64,000 nt of DNA from Streptosporangium carneum (GCF_027922005.1 NZ_BSEV01000006.1:1-64000); one strand, 5' to 3'; shown: positions 51,353 to 61,858, counted from the stretch's first letter. Notes: a model not told the origin generated them from the sequence alone. Numbers and translations are program-made.

Positions 51353-52336
51353 GTGGGCGACATCGAATGGGGCGAGATCATCGGCGTCTGGCGCGACACG
51401 AACCTGACGGAGATCCGCGAACGCCTCGCGGGCGGGTTCGATCCCGGGCAACGGCTTCCCTGGCTGGGGTCGACGCCCCTGCACCAGGCGGCCCAGGAGG
51501 GCGCGGTCCGGGTGATCGAGCTGCTGCTGGCCTCGGGAGCGGAGGTGGACCTCCTCGACGGCGACGGGGTGACCTCGCTCTGGGAGGCCGTACGCCATGG
51601 TCAGGACGACGCGGTCCGGCTCCTGCTGGCCGCGGGGGCCGACCCCTGGCGTCCCTGCGTCGCCGGACGCTCCCCCGGGCTCCAGGCGCTGTTCACCGAA
51701 CTGGCGGACCTGTTCGCCCATCTCCCCGGGGCTCCCCGCGTCGGCCCCAGGCTCCGCGAGATCCAGGAGACCGTCGACGAGATGATGTTCTCCTACGAGG
51801 ACTACCGCGAGGAGTTCTGCGTCGCGTTCGTCGGGGGTGTGACCGAGGAGGAGGTCGTCCGCCGTCTGGGAACGACGCCGGAGCGGTGCCCGCCGGTCAG
51901 AGCGGAGGAACTGCGGCGCGCCGAGCACGACTCTCCCTTCGAGACCCTGCGGGTCGCGAGTCCTCCGGACGGCGGGGTCGTGCTCTTCCAGACGGAGGGC
52001 ATGCTGCCGGTGCACGACACCGTCGCCCGTCTCGTCACCACGGGCGGTGGAGTCCTGGCGGGAGGGTTCCCGCTCACCAGCGTCTCGGTCGACATCTGGC
52101 GGGACGGCGTCAACGTCGCCAGGCCCTCTGTCTACGAGCAACTCGGCGACGACAGCCCGTTCGAGCTGTGGATGTGCCGGTTCGGCGACTGCGGGGCGCA
52201 CCCCTCCACCTCGACGGAACGGATCCTGGCCCTGATGACGCTGCTGACCGCCACCTACGTCACCGAGGGGTGGCTGTGGAGCACTCCGGTACGGGTGGTC
52301 CCCATTGAACTGCGACACGGAAGCCAGGGTGGATAG
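51353..52336 (+). CDS. Ankyrin-repeat protein
   Basis: A 327-aa protein with two or three ankyrin repeats near the N-terminus: GSTPLHQAAQEGAVRVIELLLASGAEVDL, then GVTSLWEAVRHGQDDAVRLLLAAGADP (quoted in pieces: STPLHQAAQEGAVRVIELLL, DAVRLLLAAGADP). The remaining 200 residues are unlike any family I know, with EEFCVAFVGGVTEEEVVRRLG and VVPIELRHG. GTG 51353 is preferred, with GGGG five bases upstream; GTG 51347 and ATG 51302 are alternatives, the last overlapping nfi. Followed 12 bp later by the zinc-finger gene, so the two are probably one operon. Confidence 0.82.
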   Translation: MGDIEWGEIIGVWRDTNLTEIRERLAGGFDPGQRLPWLGSTPLHQAAQEGAVRVIELLLASGAEVDLLDGDGVTSLWEAVRHGQDDAVRLLLAAGADPWRPCVAGRSPGLQALFTELADLFAHLPGAPRVGPRLREIQETVDEMMFSYEDYREEFCVAFVGGVTEEEVVRRLGTTPERCPPVRAEELRRAEHDSPFETLRVASPPDGGVVLFQTEGMLPVHDTVARLVTTGGGVLAGGFPLTSVSVDIWRDGVNVARPSVYEQLGDDSPFELWMCRFGDCGAHPSTSTERILALMTLLTATYVTEGWLWSTPVRVVPIELRHGSQGG

Positions 52337-52348
52337 AGTCGCGAAACC

Positions 52349-52897
52349 ATGAAAAAGCACACCATAACTGCGCTGTGGAACGATATTCCAGACGATGCCG
52401 ATGATCTCCTCGTGGTCCGTGGCGGCTTCCGGAGCTACCTGTGCCTGTGCGGCAAGCACCTGGCCGACCGTGACGCCGCGGAACTGCACGCGATGGAGAC
52501 CAACCAGTGCACCACCTGCCTGGGCACCGCCACCGAGCAGATCGTGCCGAACTTCTCCCAGCGCTGCACCTCGTGTGCCGGAACCGGCCGCCGCAAGGCC
52601 CAGCTCAGCTGGGAGCTCGCCTACGCGGAGGCGGAGGCGGCGATCACCGTCGACCTCGTCCGCAGCCTGATCACCCCGTTGACCGGCCCCTTCCAGCTCT
52701 CCCAGGTGGCCGACACGGTCCGCGCCGTCCTCGGCCTGCCGGTGGGACGCCTGCCGGTCGGCCCCCGCGTCCGCGACGTCCTCCGCCAGCTGGAGGCCGC
52801 GGGCGAGCTCGTCCTCGTCTCCGCCCCCGACGAACTGCTCCGCGGCACCACCGTCGTGCTCTACCGCGACCCCTACTGGCAGCACGCCTCCGAATGA
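52349..52897 (+). CDS. DnaJ-type zinc-finger plus winged-helix-like protein
   Basis: A 182-aa protein of unknown function. C54-x2-C57-L-G and C73-x2-C76-x-G-T-G reproduce a DnaJ C-x-x-C-x-G-x-G zinc centre split across a 15-residue loop. An earlier C32-x-C34 with His37 and His47 could form a second centre. The second half (about 95-180) is helical then stranded (LSQVADTVRAVLGLP, VRDVLRQLEAAGELVLVS, TTVVLYRDPYW) like a winged-helix domain. Neither part alone shows a catalytic site. Probably DNA or RNA binding. It follows the ankyrin gene by 12 bp. Confidence 0.78.
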   Translation: MKKHTITALWNDIPDDADDLLVVRGGFRSYLCLCGKHLADRDAAELHAMETNQCTTCLGTATEQIVPNFSQRCTSCAGTGRRKAQLSWELAYAEAEAAITVDLVRSLITPLTGPFQLSQVADTVRAVLGLPVGRLPVGPRVRDVLRQLEAAGELVLVSAPDELLRGTTVVLYRDPYWQHASE

Positions 52898-52973
52898 GGC
52901 CGCCGAGCGCCGGCCGCGCCGAGGTGAGAGCCATGGACCTTCCGCTGGAGCGGTGCCGGGTCGAGTTGGCCGG

Positions 52974-53366
52974 CTACCGCCATCGGATGCCGGTCTCGCC
53001 GACGCGGCCTACGCGCCCCACCGGTGATCGGTTCCGCGCGCGACGCCAGGGCGCCGCGACCGGATCGTACGCGGCGAGCGACGCGGAGTAGCGGCGCAGC
53101 AGCAGGACGGCGGTGGCGGCGAGCCCGATGAGCAGGCCGAGCCGGGGCAGCCCCCAGGTGCCGTGAACGAAGACCCAGTTCAGACCGGCGTTGATCGCGA
53201 CGGACGCGATCGTGATGCGCACGAGGATCATGATCACGGCTCCCGCGACGCCGGCGACGGTGGCCACGGCCATGCTTGCCCGGACGATCCTGCGGATCTC
53301 GTCTCGCGCCTCCGTTTCAGCGCCTGTTCCCTTCTCGGGTCCGCCGTCCTCGTCCGTGCCCTTCAC
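52974..53366 (-). CDS. Hypothetical two-helix membrane protein
   Basis: A 130-aa protein: an acidic cytoplasmic start (TDEDGGPEKGTGAETEARDE), helix 1 (MAVATVAGVAGAVIMILVRI), a short outer loop with NWVFVHGTWG, helix 2 (LGLLIGLAATAVLLL) and a basic tail. No family recognised. GTG 53366 follows GAGAGGGG by 8 bases. It is alone, convergent with the zinc-finger gene. Confidence 0.65.
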   Translation of the reverse strand: MKGTDEDGGPEKGTGAETEARDEIRRIVRASMAVATVAGVAGAVIMILVRITIASVAINAGLNWVFVHGTWGLPRLGLLIGLAATAVLLLRRYSASLAAYDPVAAPWRRARNRSPVGRVGRVGETGIRWR

Positions 53367-53673
53367 GGCTCGGCCCCTCTCCGGCGACGGTCCGGCCTTC
53401 TCCCCCTTCCCCGCCCCCACCCGGGAGACACACCCGGTCCCGCCGATCCCGCTCACCTCCGGCAACGAAACCGAATGCCATTCACCGACCGGGCGAGATG
53501 TGAAAATGTCCCTTTTGTTCCCTATGACGGCTCCATATCGAGCGGTCATATGCGATTTGGTATGCGGCCTTCCGATGCCACACGCAGCACAAACGCCACT
53601 ATTTCGCTCACCAAAACAGCGTGTCACAAAGTTGGGCCTTACCGGAAAGGTTCTTTACTATTAACCTTCTGGT
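53367..53673. other. Gap before lysR, with candidate regulator sites
   Basis: A 307-bp gap between divergent genes, AT-richer than average. It contains CCATATC at 53533-53539 (also found twice before the aminopeptidase gene) and an inverted repeat AAGGTT/AACCTT at 53647-53668 close to the LysR start. No gene was recognised. Confidence 0.55.
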
Positions 53674-54636
53674 GTGGACCTAGAAGTGCGTCATTTACGG
53701 GCGATCTGTGCTATCGCCGACTCGGGCAGCATTTCCAAGGCGGCGGCAGCACTCAAGATGTCGCAGCCTGCGCTCGCCACGCAACTACGGCGGATCGAAC
53801 GCATGTTCGGTGGACCGCTGTTCGAGCGAGGCCGGGAAGGGGCACGGCCCACACAGCTCGGCATGTGGGTGCTGGTCCGTTCGCGCTCGTTGCTGCCAGC
53901 CTTCGACGAGCTGCGGCGGGACGGCATGCGCTACGCCGAACAGGCCGCGGAGAAGCTCAAGATTCGGGTGGGCTGCATGTCCAGCCACCTCGCGATAAAC
54001 GTCATCAAGTGCGTCCACGAGCTGCTGGCCGGTGCCGACATCACCGTCCGCACCGAGGAGGCCATGGACCTGCTGCCCGGGCTGCTGGAGTCCGAGCGGC
54101 TCGAGCTCGCGACCCTGGGCGACTATCCAGGGCACGAGCTCACCCCGCCACCGGGGGTGGTCTACGCGGGCGTGGCCGTCGAGCCGATCTTCGTCGGGCT
54201 GGCCGCCACCCATCCTCTCGCCCAACGGGAGGAGGTGGAGCTGCGCGACCTCGCCGGCGAGGACTGGACCCTGCACGCGCTGGCGGAGTCGGGACACCGG
54301 GAACACTTCTGGGCCGCCTGCGCCCGGCAGGGCTTCGCCCCGAAGATCGCCTACTCCGCCGACCTCAGCCTCGCCGTGGACCTGATCTCCACGGGGCGGT
54401 GCGTGGGCATGTTCCAGGCGACCAGCAAGGGCTATCCCGGCATCGTCATCCGGCCGCTCGCCGGAACCCCGCTGCGGTTCCGGCACATGATCGGATGGAC
54501 CGAACACGGCCCCATCTCCAGGCACGGCCCCGATCTGGTCCAGGCGGTGACCAAGACCTACTGGTCGGAAGTGCGGCGAGCACCGGTCTACGCCTCATGG
54601 CTGAGGCGTCACGTGCCGCTCTCGCCGCCCGTTTAG
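53674..54636 (+). CDS. LysR-family transcriptional regulator
   Basis: A 320-aa LysR protein. The helix-turn-helix (about 3-60) reads LRAICAIADSGSISKAAAALKMSQPALATQLRRIE in pieces: SISKAAAALKMSQPALA, TQLRRIERMFGGPLFERG. The remaining 230 residues form the two-lobed effector domain (LKIRVGCMSSHLAINVI; AGVAVEPIFVGLAATHPLA; GRCVGMFQAT). GTG start without a good ribosome site. A secreted aminopeptidase gene follows on the same strand after 171 bp; shared CCATATC motifs upstream of both make it a candidate target. Effector unknown. Confidence 0.9.
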   Translation: MDLEVRHLRAICAIADSGSISKAAAALKMSQPALATQLRRIERMFGGPLFERGREGARPTQLGMWVLVRSRSLLPAFDELRRDGMRYAEQAAEKLKIRVGCMSSHLAINVIKCVHELLAGADITVRTEEAMDLLPGLLESERLELATLGDYPGHELTPPPGVVYAGVAVEPIFVGLAATHPLAQREEVELRDLAGEDWTLHALAESGHREHFWAACARQGFAPKIAYSADLSLAVDLISTGRCVGMFQATSKGYPGIVIRPLAGTPLRFRHMIGWTEHGPISRHGPDLVQAVTKTYWSEVRRAPVYASWLRRHVPLSPPV

Positions 54637-54638
54637 AA

Positions 54639-54679
54639 CGACCATATCCTGTCCCCCCGCCGGTTCGGGCGACCATATC
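54639..54679. repeat. CGACCATATC direct repeat before the aminopeptidase gene
   Basis: CGACCATATC occurs at 54639-54648 and again at 54670-54679, 31 bp apart, about three helical turns. The shorter CCATATC core also lies upstream of lysR. Candidate LysR binding sites. Confidence 0.5.
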
Positions 54680-54774
54680 TCGAAGTTATGCACATTCGTG
54701 GGGTACTCCACCCGGTCCTCCCAGTGTGAGCTTTGGTCCAGCCCAAACCGTCAGGGCTCCTTGCATCCCTCTAA

Positions 54775-56532
<1,758 letters not shown>

Positions 56533-56586
56533 CCGGCTGAACGGCTCGGAGGAGCCCTCCAGAACCTTCCTGGAAATCGGGTGACG

Positions 56587-56621
56587 AGTACGGCGGGTGG
56601 CCACAAGCCGCCCGCCGTACT
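56587..56621 (+). terminator. 15-bp-stem terminator of the aminopeptidase gene
   Basis: AGTACGGCGGGTGGC, loop CACAA, matching arm 56607-56621 with one G-U pair. It is 55 bp past the stop. The rest of the 56533-56927 gap (395 bp) is GC-rich and shows no gene. Confidence 0.75.
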
Positions 56622-56927
56622 TGTATGCGCTGATTGCCCCGCGGTGGGACGATGCCCGTCGGGCGGGAGGCGCTCGCGGGGAACCTGCGGCCCGTCCCCC
56701 GGCGGAGCGGCCGACGGTGATTGGATTACCCGAAAAGGGTAGGTATGTGCCGCTAAAGCATGGAAGGTCCAACCGCAGGTCGAGGCCAGGACGGTCATGA
56801 TGCTCCCCAGCCGAATGCCCACGTCGTCAGGGAACACGCTGCCCGCGGGCACGCTGTTCACAGACGCGCCGTCCGGGTGGGAGCGCCCCGCACGGCGCGC
56901 GGGCGTGCCGTGCGCGCGCCTGACCCC

Positions 56928-58538
56928 ATGAGCGCCGCGGTGCCGCCCGGCGAGGCGGCGGCCACGACGGAGCGACGACCGGAGGCGGACCCGCGCCGCT
57001 GGAAGGCGCTGACCGTCTGCCTGGTCTCCGGTTTCATGACGTTGCTGGACATCAGCATCGTGAACGTCGCGCTGCCCTCCATCCGGGGCGGGCTGGACTC
57101 GCCGCAGAGCGACCTGCAGTGGGTGGTCTCCGGATACGCCCTCGCCTTCGGGCTGGTGCTGGTGCCCTCGGGACGGTTCGGCGACATGCGCGGCAGGCGC
57201 AACGTCTTCGTCTTCGGCGTCGCGCTGTTCACCCTGGCCAGCGCGGCGGCCGGGATCGCCCAGAGCTCGACCTGGCTGGTCGTGGCGCGACTCGTCCAAG
57301 GGGTCGCGGGCGGGGTGATCAACCCTCAGGTCAGCGGCCTGATCCAGCAGCTGTTCCGGGGCGCGGAGCGGGGCAGGGCGTTCGGGCTGCTCGGCGCGAC
57401 CATCGGCGTCTCCACCGCGATCGGCCCGTTGCTCGGTGGACTGCTCATCCGCCTCGGCGGCGAGCAGGACGGCTGGCGTCTCGTCTTCTCCGTCAACGTG
57501 CCGATCGGCGTCCTGGCCATCCTGTTGGCATATCGCTACATCCCGCACCGGCCCCCCGAGAGACGCTCGCGCCAGAGCATGGACCCCGTCGGCGTGCTGC
57601 TGCTGGCCGCCGGGATCGTGCTGATCCTGCTGCCGCTCGTCGAGGGCCAGCAGTGGCACAGTTCGGGAAGGTGGGTGCTGCTCGTCGCGGGACTCGCCGT
57701 CATCGCGGTCTTCGCCGTCTGGGAGCGCCGGTACGGACGCCGCCGCGAGCCGATGGTCAACCTGTCGTTGTTCGGCAGGCGCTCCTACGCCTTCGGCGCC
57801 GTCATCGCGGCGCTCTACTTCGCCGGTTTCACCGCGATCTTCTTCATCCTCACCATCTACCTGCAGAACGGACTGGGCTACTCCCCGCTGGAGGCGGGGC
57901 TGGCGAGCACGCCGTTCGCGGCGGGCTCGGCGCTGTCCTCGGTGCTCGGAGGCCGGGTCGTCACCAGGTTCGGCAGGCCGCTGGTCGCGGCGGGGCTGGT
58001 GCTGGTCGCGCTCGGGCTGGCCGTCACCGAGGTGGCCGTGGCGCTGGACTCCGGACAGGGCGTGGCCTGGGCGATCGCGGGCCCGCTGCTCGTCGCGGGA
58101 CTGGGCAGCGGCCTGGTGATCTCACCGAACCAGACGCTGACACTGTCCCAGGTCCCGGTCTCCGAGGCGGGCACCGCGGGCGGCGTCCTGCAGACGGGGC
58201 AGCGGATCGGCACCGCCGTCGGCATCGCGGCGATCGGCTCGGTGTTCTTCGCCGAGGTCGCCTCGACGCACGGCGACCACGCCACGGCGTTCCGGACGGC
58301 GCTGCTGGTCACCATCGGCTTCGTGCTGGCCGCCCTGGCCGTCGCCGTCGCCGACGTGGTCGCCGAGCGCAGGTCCCGCCCTCCGGGCCAGGACGCGGAA
58401 CAGGGCACGGGCCGCGACACGGGCGGCAGGCGGGGCGGGGACGCCGCCGGGCAGGCGGGCCAGGACGCCGAGAACGCCGAAGGGGCCGAAGGCCGGCAGG
58501 CCGGTCGCGGATCCGCCCGGCGGGCGGGCAGACCCTGA
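56928..58538 (+). CDS. MFS transporter (DHA2, EmrB/QacA type)
   Basis: A 536-aa drug/proton antiporter with about 14 helices. Motif D1 LVSGFMTLLDISIVNVALPSI, motif A GRFGDMRGRRNVFVFG, motif C GPLLGGLLIRLGG. The last 70 residues are a long charged, Gly/Ala-rich tail (GQDAEQGTGRDTGGRRG), unusual for the family. ATG 56928 gives the standard N-terminus before helix 1; upstream in-frame residues are Arg/Pro-rich and unlikely. No regulator gene is adjacent. Substrate unknown. Confidence 0.85.
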   Translation: MSAAVPPGEAAATTERRPEADPRRWKALTVCLVSGFMTLLDISIVNVALPSIRGGLDSPQSDLQWVVSGYALAFGLVLVPSGRFGDMRGRRNVFVFGVALFTLASAAAGIAQSSTWLVVARLVQGVAGGVINPQVSGLIQQLFRGAERGRAFGLLGATIGVSTAIGPLLGGLLIRLGGEQDGWRLVFSVNVPIGVLAILLAYRYIPHRPPERRSRQSMDPVGVLLLAAGIVLILLPLVEGQQWHSSGRWVLLVAGLAVIAVFAVWERRYGRRREPMVNLSLFGRRSYAFGAVIAALYFAGFTAIFFILTIYLQNGLGYSPLEAGLASTPFAAGSALSSVLGGRVVTRFGRPLVAAGLVLVALGLAVTEVAVALDSGQGVAWAIAGPLLVAGLGSGLVISPNQTLTLSQVPVSEAGTAGGVLQTGQRIGTAVGIAAIGSVFFAEVASTHGDHATAFRTALLVTIGFVLAALAVAVADVVAERRSRPPGQDAEQGTGRDTGGRRGGDAAGQAGQDAENAEGAEGRQAGRGSARRAGRP

Positions 58539-58674
58539 CCGGGTGACCGGAAACGCCCCCCGGGGCGGACGCCGTTCACCGGCGCCCATTCGCTCCGCGC
58601 CGCCGCTCGCCCCATCGACGCCTGAACGGCCGCGGCGAAGAGGCGCGGTCATCGCTCCCGGAACGTCCGGCGGA

Positions 58675-59847
58675 TCACCCGGAGGAGCGCTTCCGCGAGT
58701 CGGCGACCACACTGAAGGAGACGCCCGCCCGGACGAGCCGGTCGACCAGCGTCTGCCCCATGGCCACGGCCGTGGTGAGCTGCCCCGAGACCTCGGGCAG
58801 GTCGTCGAAGGCCAGGCAGAGCGCCGACTCGCCGAGCATCTTGGCGGTCTCGTCGTAGCCGGGGTCACCGCCGGAGACCTCGACGACGACGCGCTCGCCG
58901 CCTCCCCTGCCGAGAAGGGTCACCGTGAACCAGCTCTCGGCCCGCCGCTCGGGAGTCGGCCCGTCGCCCGGGGAGACGCGACCGAGCAACCACGACCTGA
59001 CCGGGGGGATCTGGGCGAGCGCGACGACCACGCCCGCTCCCGCGACGATCCCCAGCGCGGTGGGCAGCCGCCTGACCGCGAAGTGGTGGCGGTAGACGAA
59101 GTCGGGGCCGTAGCGCTCAAGGGCGCGGGCCGAGCTCGCGACGATCCGCGGGTCGATCGTGGGAAGCGGGAGGGCCCAGCCTCCCACGTGGCGGAGCGAC
59201 CCCGCGCCGCCCCGCACCCGGCGGTCGTGGGGACGCGGCTCCGCCCGCCGCCGGGCGAGGGCCGCCTCAGCGGTCTGCCTGCTCCGTGACGCTCCCACCA
59301 GGACGGAGCGCACGGTGCCGCCCGAGAGCCCGCCGTTCGCCCGGACGAACCCGCTCACCTCGATCGGCGTTCCTTCGGGGAGCAGGTTGACGGTGAAGTA
59401 GACGCCGAGGTCGTGCGGGACCGAGTCGAACCCACAGGCGTGCACGATCTTCGCACCGGTCCGCCGCGCCTCCTCGTGGTGGCGGACGAACACGCGGTCG
59501 ACGAACTCCGGTTCGCCGGTGATGTCGGCGTAGTGGGTGCCCGCGGCGGCGCACGCGGCCACGAGTGGCTCGCCGTAGGAGATGTAGGGGCCGACGGTGG
59601 TCGCGACCACCCTGGTCTGCCCGGCCAGCCGCGCGAGCGAGGCGGCGTCCGTCGCGTCGGCGCGCAGCAGCGGAAGCTCCGGCAGGCCGAGGCGCTCCCT
59701 GACCGCCTCCAGCCTGGCCTGGTCGCGCCCCGCCAGGGCCCAGCGGCAGCCGGAGCCCGCGTTGCGGGCGAGGTAGTCCGCGGTCAGCGCCCCGGTGAAC
59801 CCGGTGGCGCCGAACAGGACGATGTCGTACGGCCGGTCGTCGGGCAT
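58675..59847 (-). CDS. Saccharopine-dehydrogenase-like / trans-acting enoyl reductase family protein
   Basis: A 390-aa NAD(P)-binding protein. Rossmann start VLFGATGFTGALTADYLARN; then WALAGRDQARLEAVRERLG, VVATTVGPYISYGEPLVAACA, THYADITGEPEFV and VHACGFDSVPHDLGV, all hallmarks of the family that includes mycobacterial trans-acting enoyl reductase (Rv2953). A hydrophobic segment about residue 260-285 (GIVAGAGVVVALAQI) may touch the membrane. Probable role: reduction in lipid or polyketide maturation; substrate unknown. It is convergent with the MFS gene. Confidence 0.88.
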   Translation of the reverse strand: MPDDRPYDIVLFGATGFTGALTADYLARNAGSGCRWALAGRDQARLEAVRERLGLPELPLLRADATDAASLARLAGQTRVVATTVGPYISYGEPLVAACAAAGTHYADITGEPEFVDRVFVRHHEEARRTGAKIVHACGFDSVPHDLGVYFTVNLLPEGTPIEVSGFVRANGGLSGGTVRSVLVGASRSRQTAEAALARRRAEPRPHDRRVRGGAGSLRHVGGWALPLPTIDPRIVASSARALERYGPDFVYRHHFAVRRLPTALGIVAGAGVVVALAQIPPVRSWLLGRVSPGDGPTPERRAESWFTVTLLGRGGGERVVVEVSGGDPGYDETAKMLGESALCLAFDDLPEVSGQLTTAVAMGQTLVDRLVRAGVSFSVVADSRKRSSG

Positions 59848-59951
59848 GGGCCACCACTCTCCTTCACGGCGGGCTCACGACGAGGTGACTACGCAAACCG
59901 TACGGCCGTCGGCGAGACGGCGCGCGCGGCCCCCCGCGGATCGCAGGGGCG

Positions 59952-60003
59952 GATCACGGTGTCAGATCACAGTGCCGGATCACAGTGTCAGATCACAATG
60001 CCG
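59952..60003. repeat. 13-bp tandem repeat, four copies
   Basis: GATCACGGTGTCA, GATCACAGTGCCG, GATCACAGTGTCA, GATCACAATGCCG follow head to tail, alternating in a 26-bp pattern. The last unit contains the stop codon of the SsuD-type gene (59993-59995). Confidence 0.8.
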
Positions 60004-61141
60004 GAACGCCGCCTCGGCGGCCGGACCCAGCCGGGCCGCCCGAGGCGAGGGCGCTCAGGCGGCTGAGCACCCCCTCCCCGAACCAGTAAGCCTCCTCCAG
60101 GTGCGGATAGCCCGACAGCACGAACTCCTCGATGCCGAGCGCGGCGTACTCCTCGATCCGCTCGGCCACCTGGCTGTGGCTGCCGACCAGCGCGGTGCCC
60201 GCGCCTCCCCTGACGAGGCCGACCCCGGCCCAGAGGTTCGGGTGGATCTCCAGGTCGCGGGCCGTACCGCCGGCGAAGCCCTCGTGCAGGGCGAGCATGC
60301 GCTGCTGACCGACCGACTCGCTGAGGCTGAGCGCCTTCCTGGCCGTCCTGATGTCCCCGGGGTCGAGGGCGGCCAGCAGCCGCTCCGCCTCGGCCCAGGC
60401 GTCCCGCTCGGTGTCACGGGTGATCACGTGCAGCCGGATGCCGAACCTGAGTCTGCGCCCCTGCTCCTCGGCGAGCCCGCGAATCCACGCGATCTTCTGC
60501 GCGACCTGGTCAGGCGGCTCACCCCAGGTCAGGTAGACGTCCACGTGCCTGGCCGCGACAGGGCCCGCCGCCGGGGAGGATCCGCCGAAGTAGATCTCCG
60601 GGAGGGGGTCGGGCGCCTCCGCGACGGTCGCGCCGTCGATCCGGTAGTGCTTTCCCACGAAGTCGTACGGCGTGCCGCTCCACGCGCCGCGCACGACGGA
60701 CAGGAACTCGTCGGTCCGCTCGTAACGTTCGTCCTTGGACAGGTGGTCGCCGAACCTGGCCTGCTCGGCCGTCTCTCCCCCGGTCACCACGTTGAGCAGG
60801 AGCCTGCCGCGGGAGAGGCGTTGGTAGGTCGCGGCCATCTGCGCGGCCAGGGTGGGCGACAGCACCCCGGGCCGGAAGGCGACCAGGAACTTCAGCCGTT
60901 CGGTCTCCCTGGTCAGCGCGGCCGTGACCAGCCAGGCGTCCTCGCACCAGGTTCCCGTCGGGGTCAGGACGGCCTCGAAGCCCAGCTGTTCGGCCGAGCG
61001 GGCGACCTGCGCGAGGTACTCGATGTCCGGCGGGCGGAAGGCCGCCTCGGCCGAGCGCCCGTGGCCTCGCTTGAGGCCGTGGCCGCCGCCGGTGAGAACC
61101 CGGCTGTCGCCCGCGGTCGGCAGGAACCAGTGGAATTTCAC
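59993..61141 (-). CDS. ssuD: FMNH2-dependent alkanesulfonate monooxygenase (SsuD-type)
   Basis: A 382-aa LLM-class flavin monooxygenase that releases sulphite from alkanesulfonates. Marks: MKFHWFLPTAGDSR at the start, VLTPTGTWCEDAWL, VAFRPGVLSPTLAAQMAAT, LNVVTGGE, KDERYERTDEFL and YFGGSSPAA; the order and spacing match SsuD (about 380 aa). The sulphur transport genes and the flavin reductase are not adjacent, so this may be a stand-alone relative with another substrate. An AT-rich palindrome upstream could bind a sulphur-responsive regulator. The C-terminus lies inside a tandem repeat. Confidence 0.85.
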   Translation of the reverse strand: MKFHWFLPTAGDSRVLTGGGHGLKRGHGRSAEAAFRPPDIEYLAQVARSAEQLGFEAVLTPTGTWCEDAWLVTAALTRETERLKFLVAFRPGVLSPTLAAQMAATYQRLSRGRLLLNVVTGGETAEQARFGDHLSKDERYERTDEFLSVVRGAWSGTPYDFVGKHYRIDGATVAEAPDPLPEIYFGGSSPAAGPVAARHVDVYLTWGEPPDQVAQKIAWIRGLAEEQGRRLRFGIRLHVITRDTERDAWAEAERLLAALDPGDIRTARKALSLSESVGQQRMLALHEGFAGGTARDLEIHPNLWAGVGLVRGGAGTALVGSHSQVAERIEEYAALGIEEFVLSGYPHLEEAYWFGEGVLSRLSALASGGPAGSGRRGGVPAL

Positions 61142-61262
61142 GAGAGATCTCCGGGGTCGTGTCGATCGGCGGCCTGGCCTCCCGTCCCCACATCGACGAC
61201 GGGAGCGGACACGTGACGACCTCGTTCACGGCCGAGGCCGGGGTCCCGCTCATCGTCGGACA

Positions 61263-61298
61263 AATAACCCACAAAGTCAATCGGTAATACCGGTTATT
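61263..61298. promoter_or_regulatory. Nested palindromes between ssuD-like and khtT-like genes
   Basis: CGGTAATACCG (61282-61292) is a perfect 11-bp palindrome; AATAACC (61263-61269) and GGTTATT (61292-61298) form a wider inverted pair. In the 234-bp divergent gap, hence a candidate operator for either gene. GGTTC-AA-GAACC at 61331-61342 is another small palindrome. Confidence 0.5.
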
Positions 61299-61375
61299 CG
61301 TGGAACCGACCACAGGGTTGTTCGTTGATAGGTTCAAGAACCCGTCGATATACGCAAAAGTGGAGGATTGGCACA

Positions 61376-61858
61376 GTGGACGTCGAGCAGACGGCGCTGC
61401 CTGGAATAGGCCTGCGGCACGAGTTCACCACGCGGTCAGGCCGTCGGATAGGGGTCGTCTCCCATCGCACAGGCCGCCGCGACCTGGTGATATACGATCC
61501 AACCGACCCTGACCGGGCATGCGAGACCGTCAAGCTGAACGACGAGGAAGCCGACGCGCTGGCCGAGCTGCTCGGGGCCCCGCGCATCGTGCAGCGCCTC
61601 AACGCCCTGCACCGGGAGGTCGAGGGCCTGGTCAGCCTGCAGCTTCCGATCCCGCCCGGCACGCCGTACGCGGGAAGGGCGATGGGCGACGCACGGGTCC
61701 GCACCCGCACCGGCGCGTCCATCGTGGCCGTGGTGCGCGGCGGCCAGGTGTTCGCCAGCCCGGGGCCCGACTTCACGCTCGACGGCGGCGACGTGGTGGT
61801 CGTCGTCGGCAGCCCGGAAAGCACCTCCGCCGTCTCCGACATCTTCGCCCACGGATAG
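61376..61858 (+). CDS. khtT: Regulatory subunit of K+/H+ antiporter (KhtT-like)
   Basis: A 160-aa protein with an N-terminal domain (LPGIGLRHEFTTRSGRRIGVVSHRTGRRDLVIYD, in part LPGIGLRHEFTTRSGRRIG) and a C-terminal RCK_C/TrkA-C domain (about 85-160: GASIVAVVRGGQVFASPGPDF, LDGGDVVVVVGSPES). Such subunits gate the CPA2 antiporter in response to nucleotide such as c-di-AMP in Bacillus. GTG 61376 follows GGAGG. The stop is 8 bp before the antiporter gene, forming one operon. Confidence 0.9.
   Translation: MDVEQTALPGIGLRHEFTTRSGRRIGVVSHRTGRRDLVIYDPTDPDRACETVKLNDEEADALAELLGAPRIVQRLNALHREVEGLVSLQLPIPPGTPYAGRAMGDARVRTRTGASIVAVVRGGQVFASPGPDFTLDGGDVVVVVGSPESTSAVSDIFAHG

Noticed and set aside
58554..58567. 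CGCCCC/GGGGCG hairpin after the MFS gene
   Set aside because: The arms leave no room for a stable loop; too weak to list as a terminator.
59952..60003. CRISPR-like array of short repeats
   Set aside because: Repeats are 13 bp, adjacent without spacers, and no cas operon is present; the Cas4-like gene at 8822 is far away and lacks Cas1/Cas2.
61331..61342. GGTTCAAGAACC as part of a tRNA T-arm
   Set aside because: No acceptor stem, anticodon arm or CCA context around it; it is a simple palindrome.
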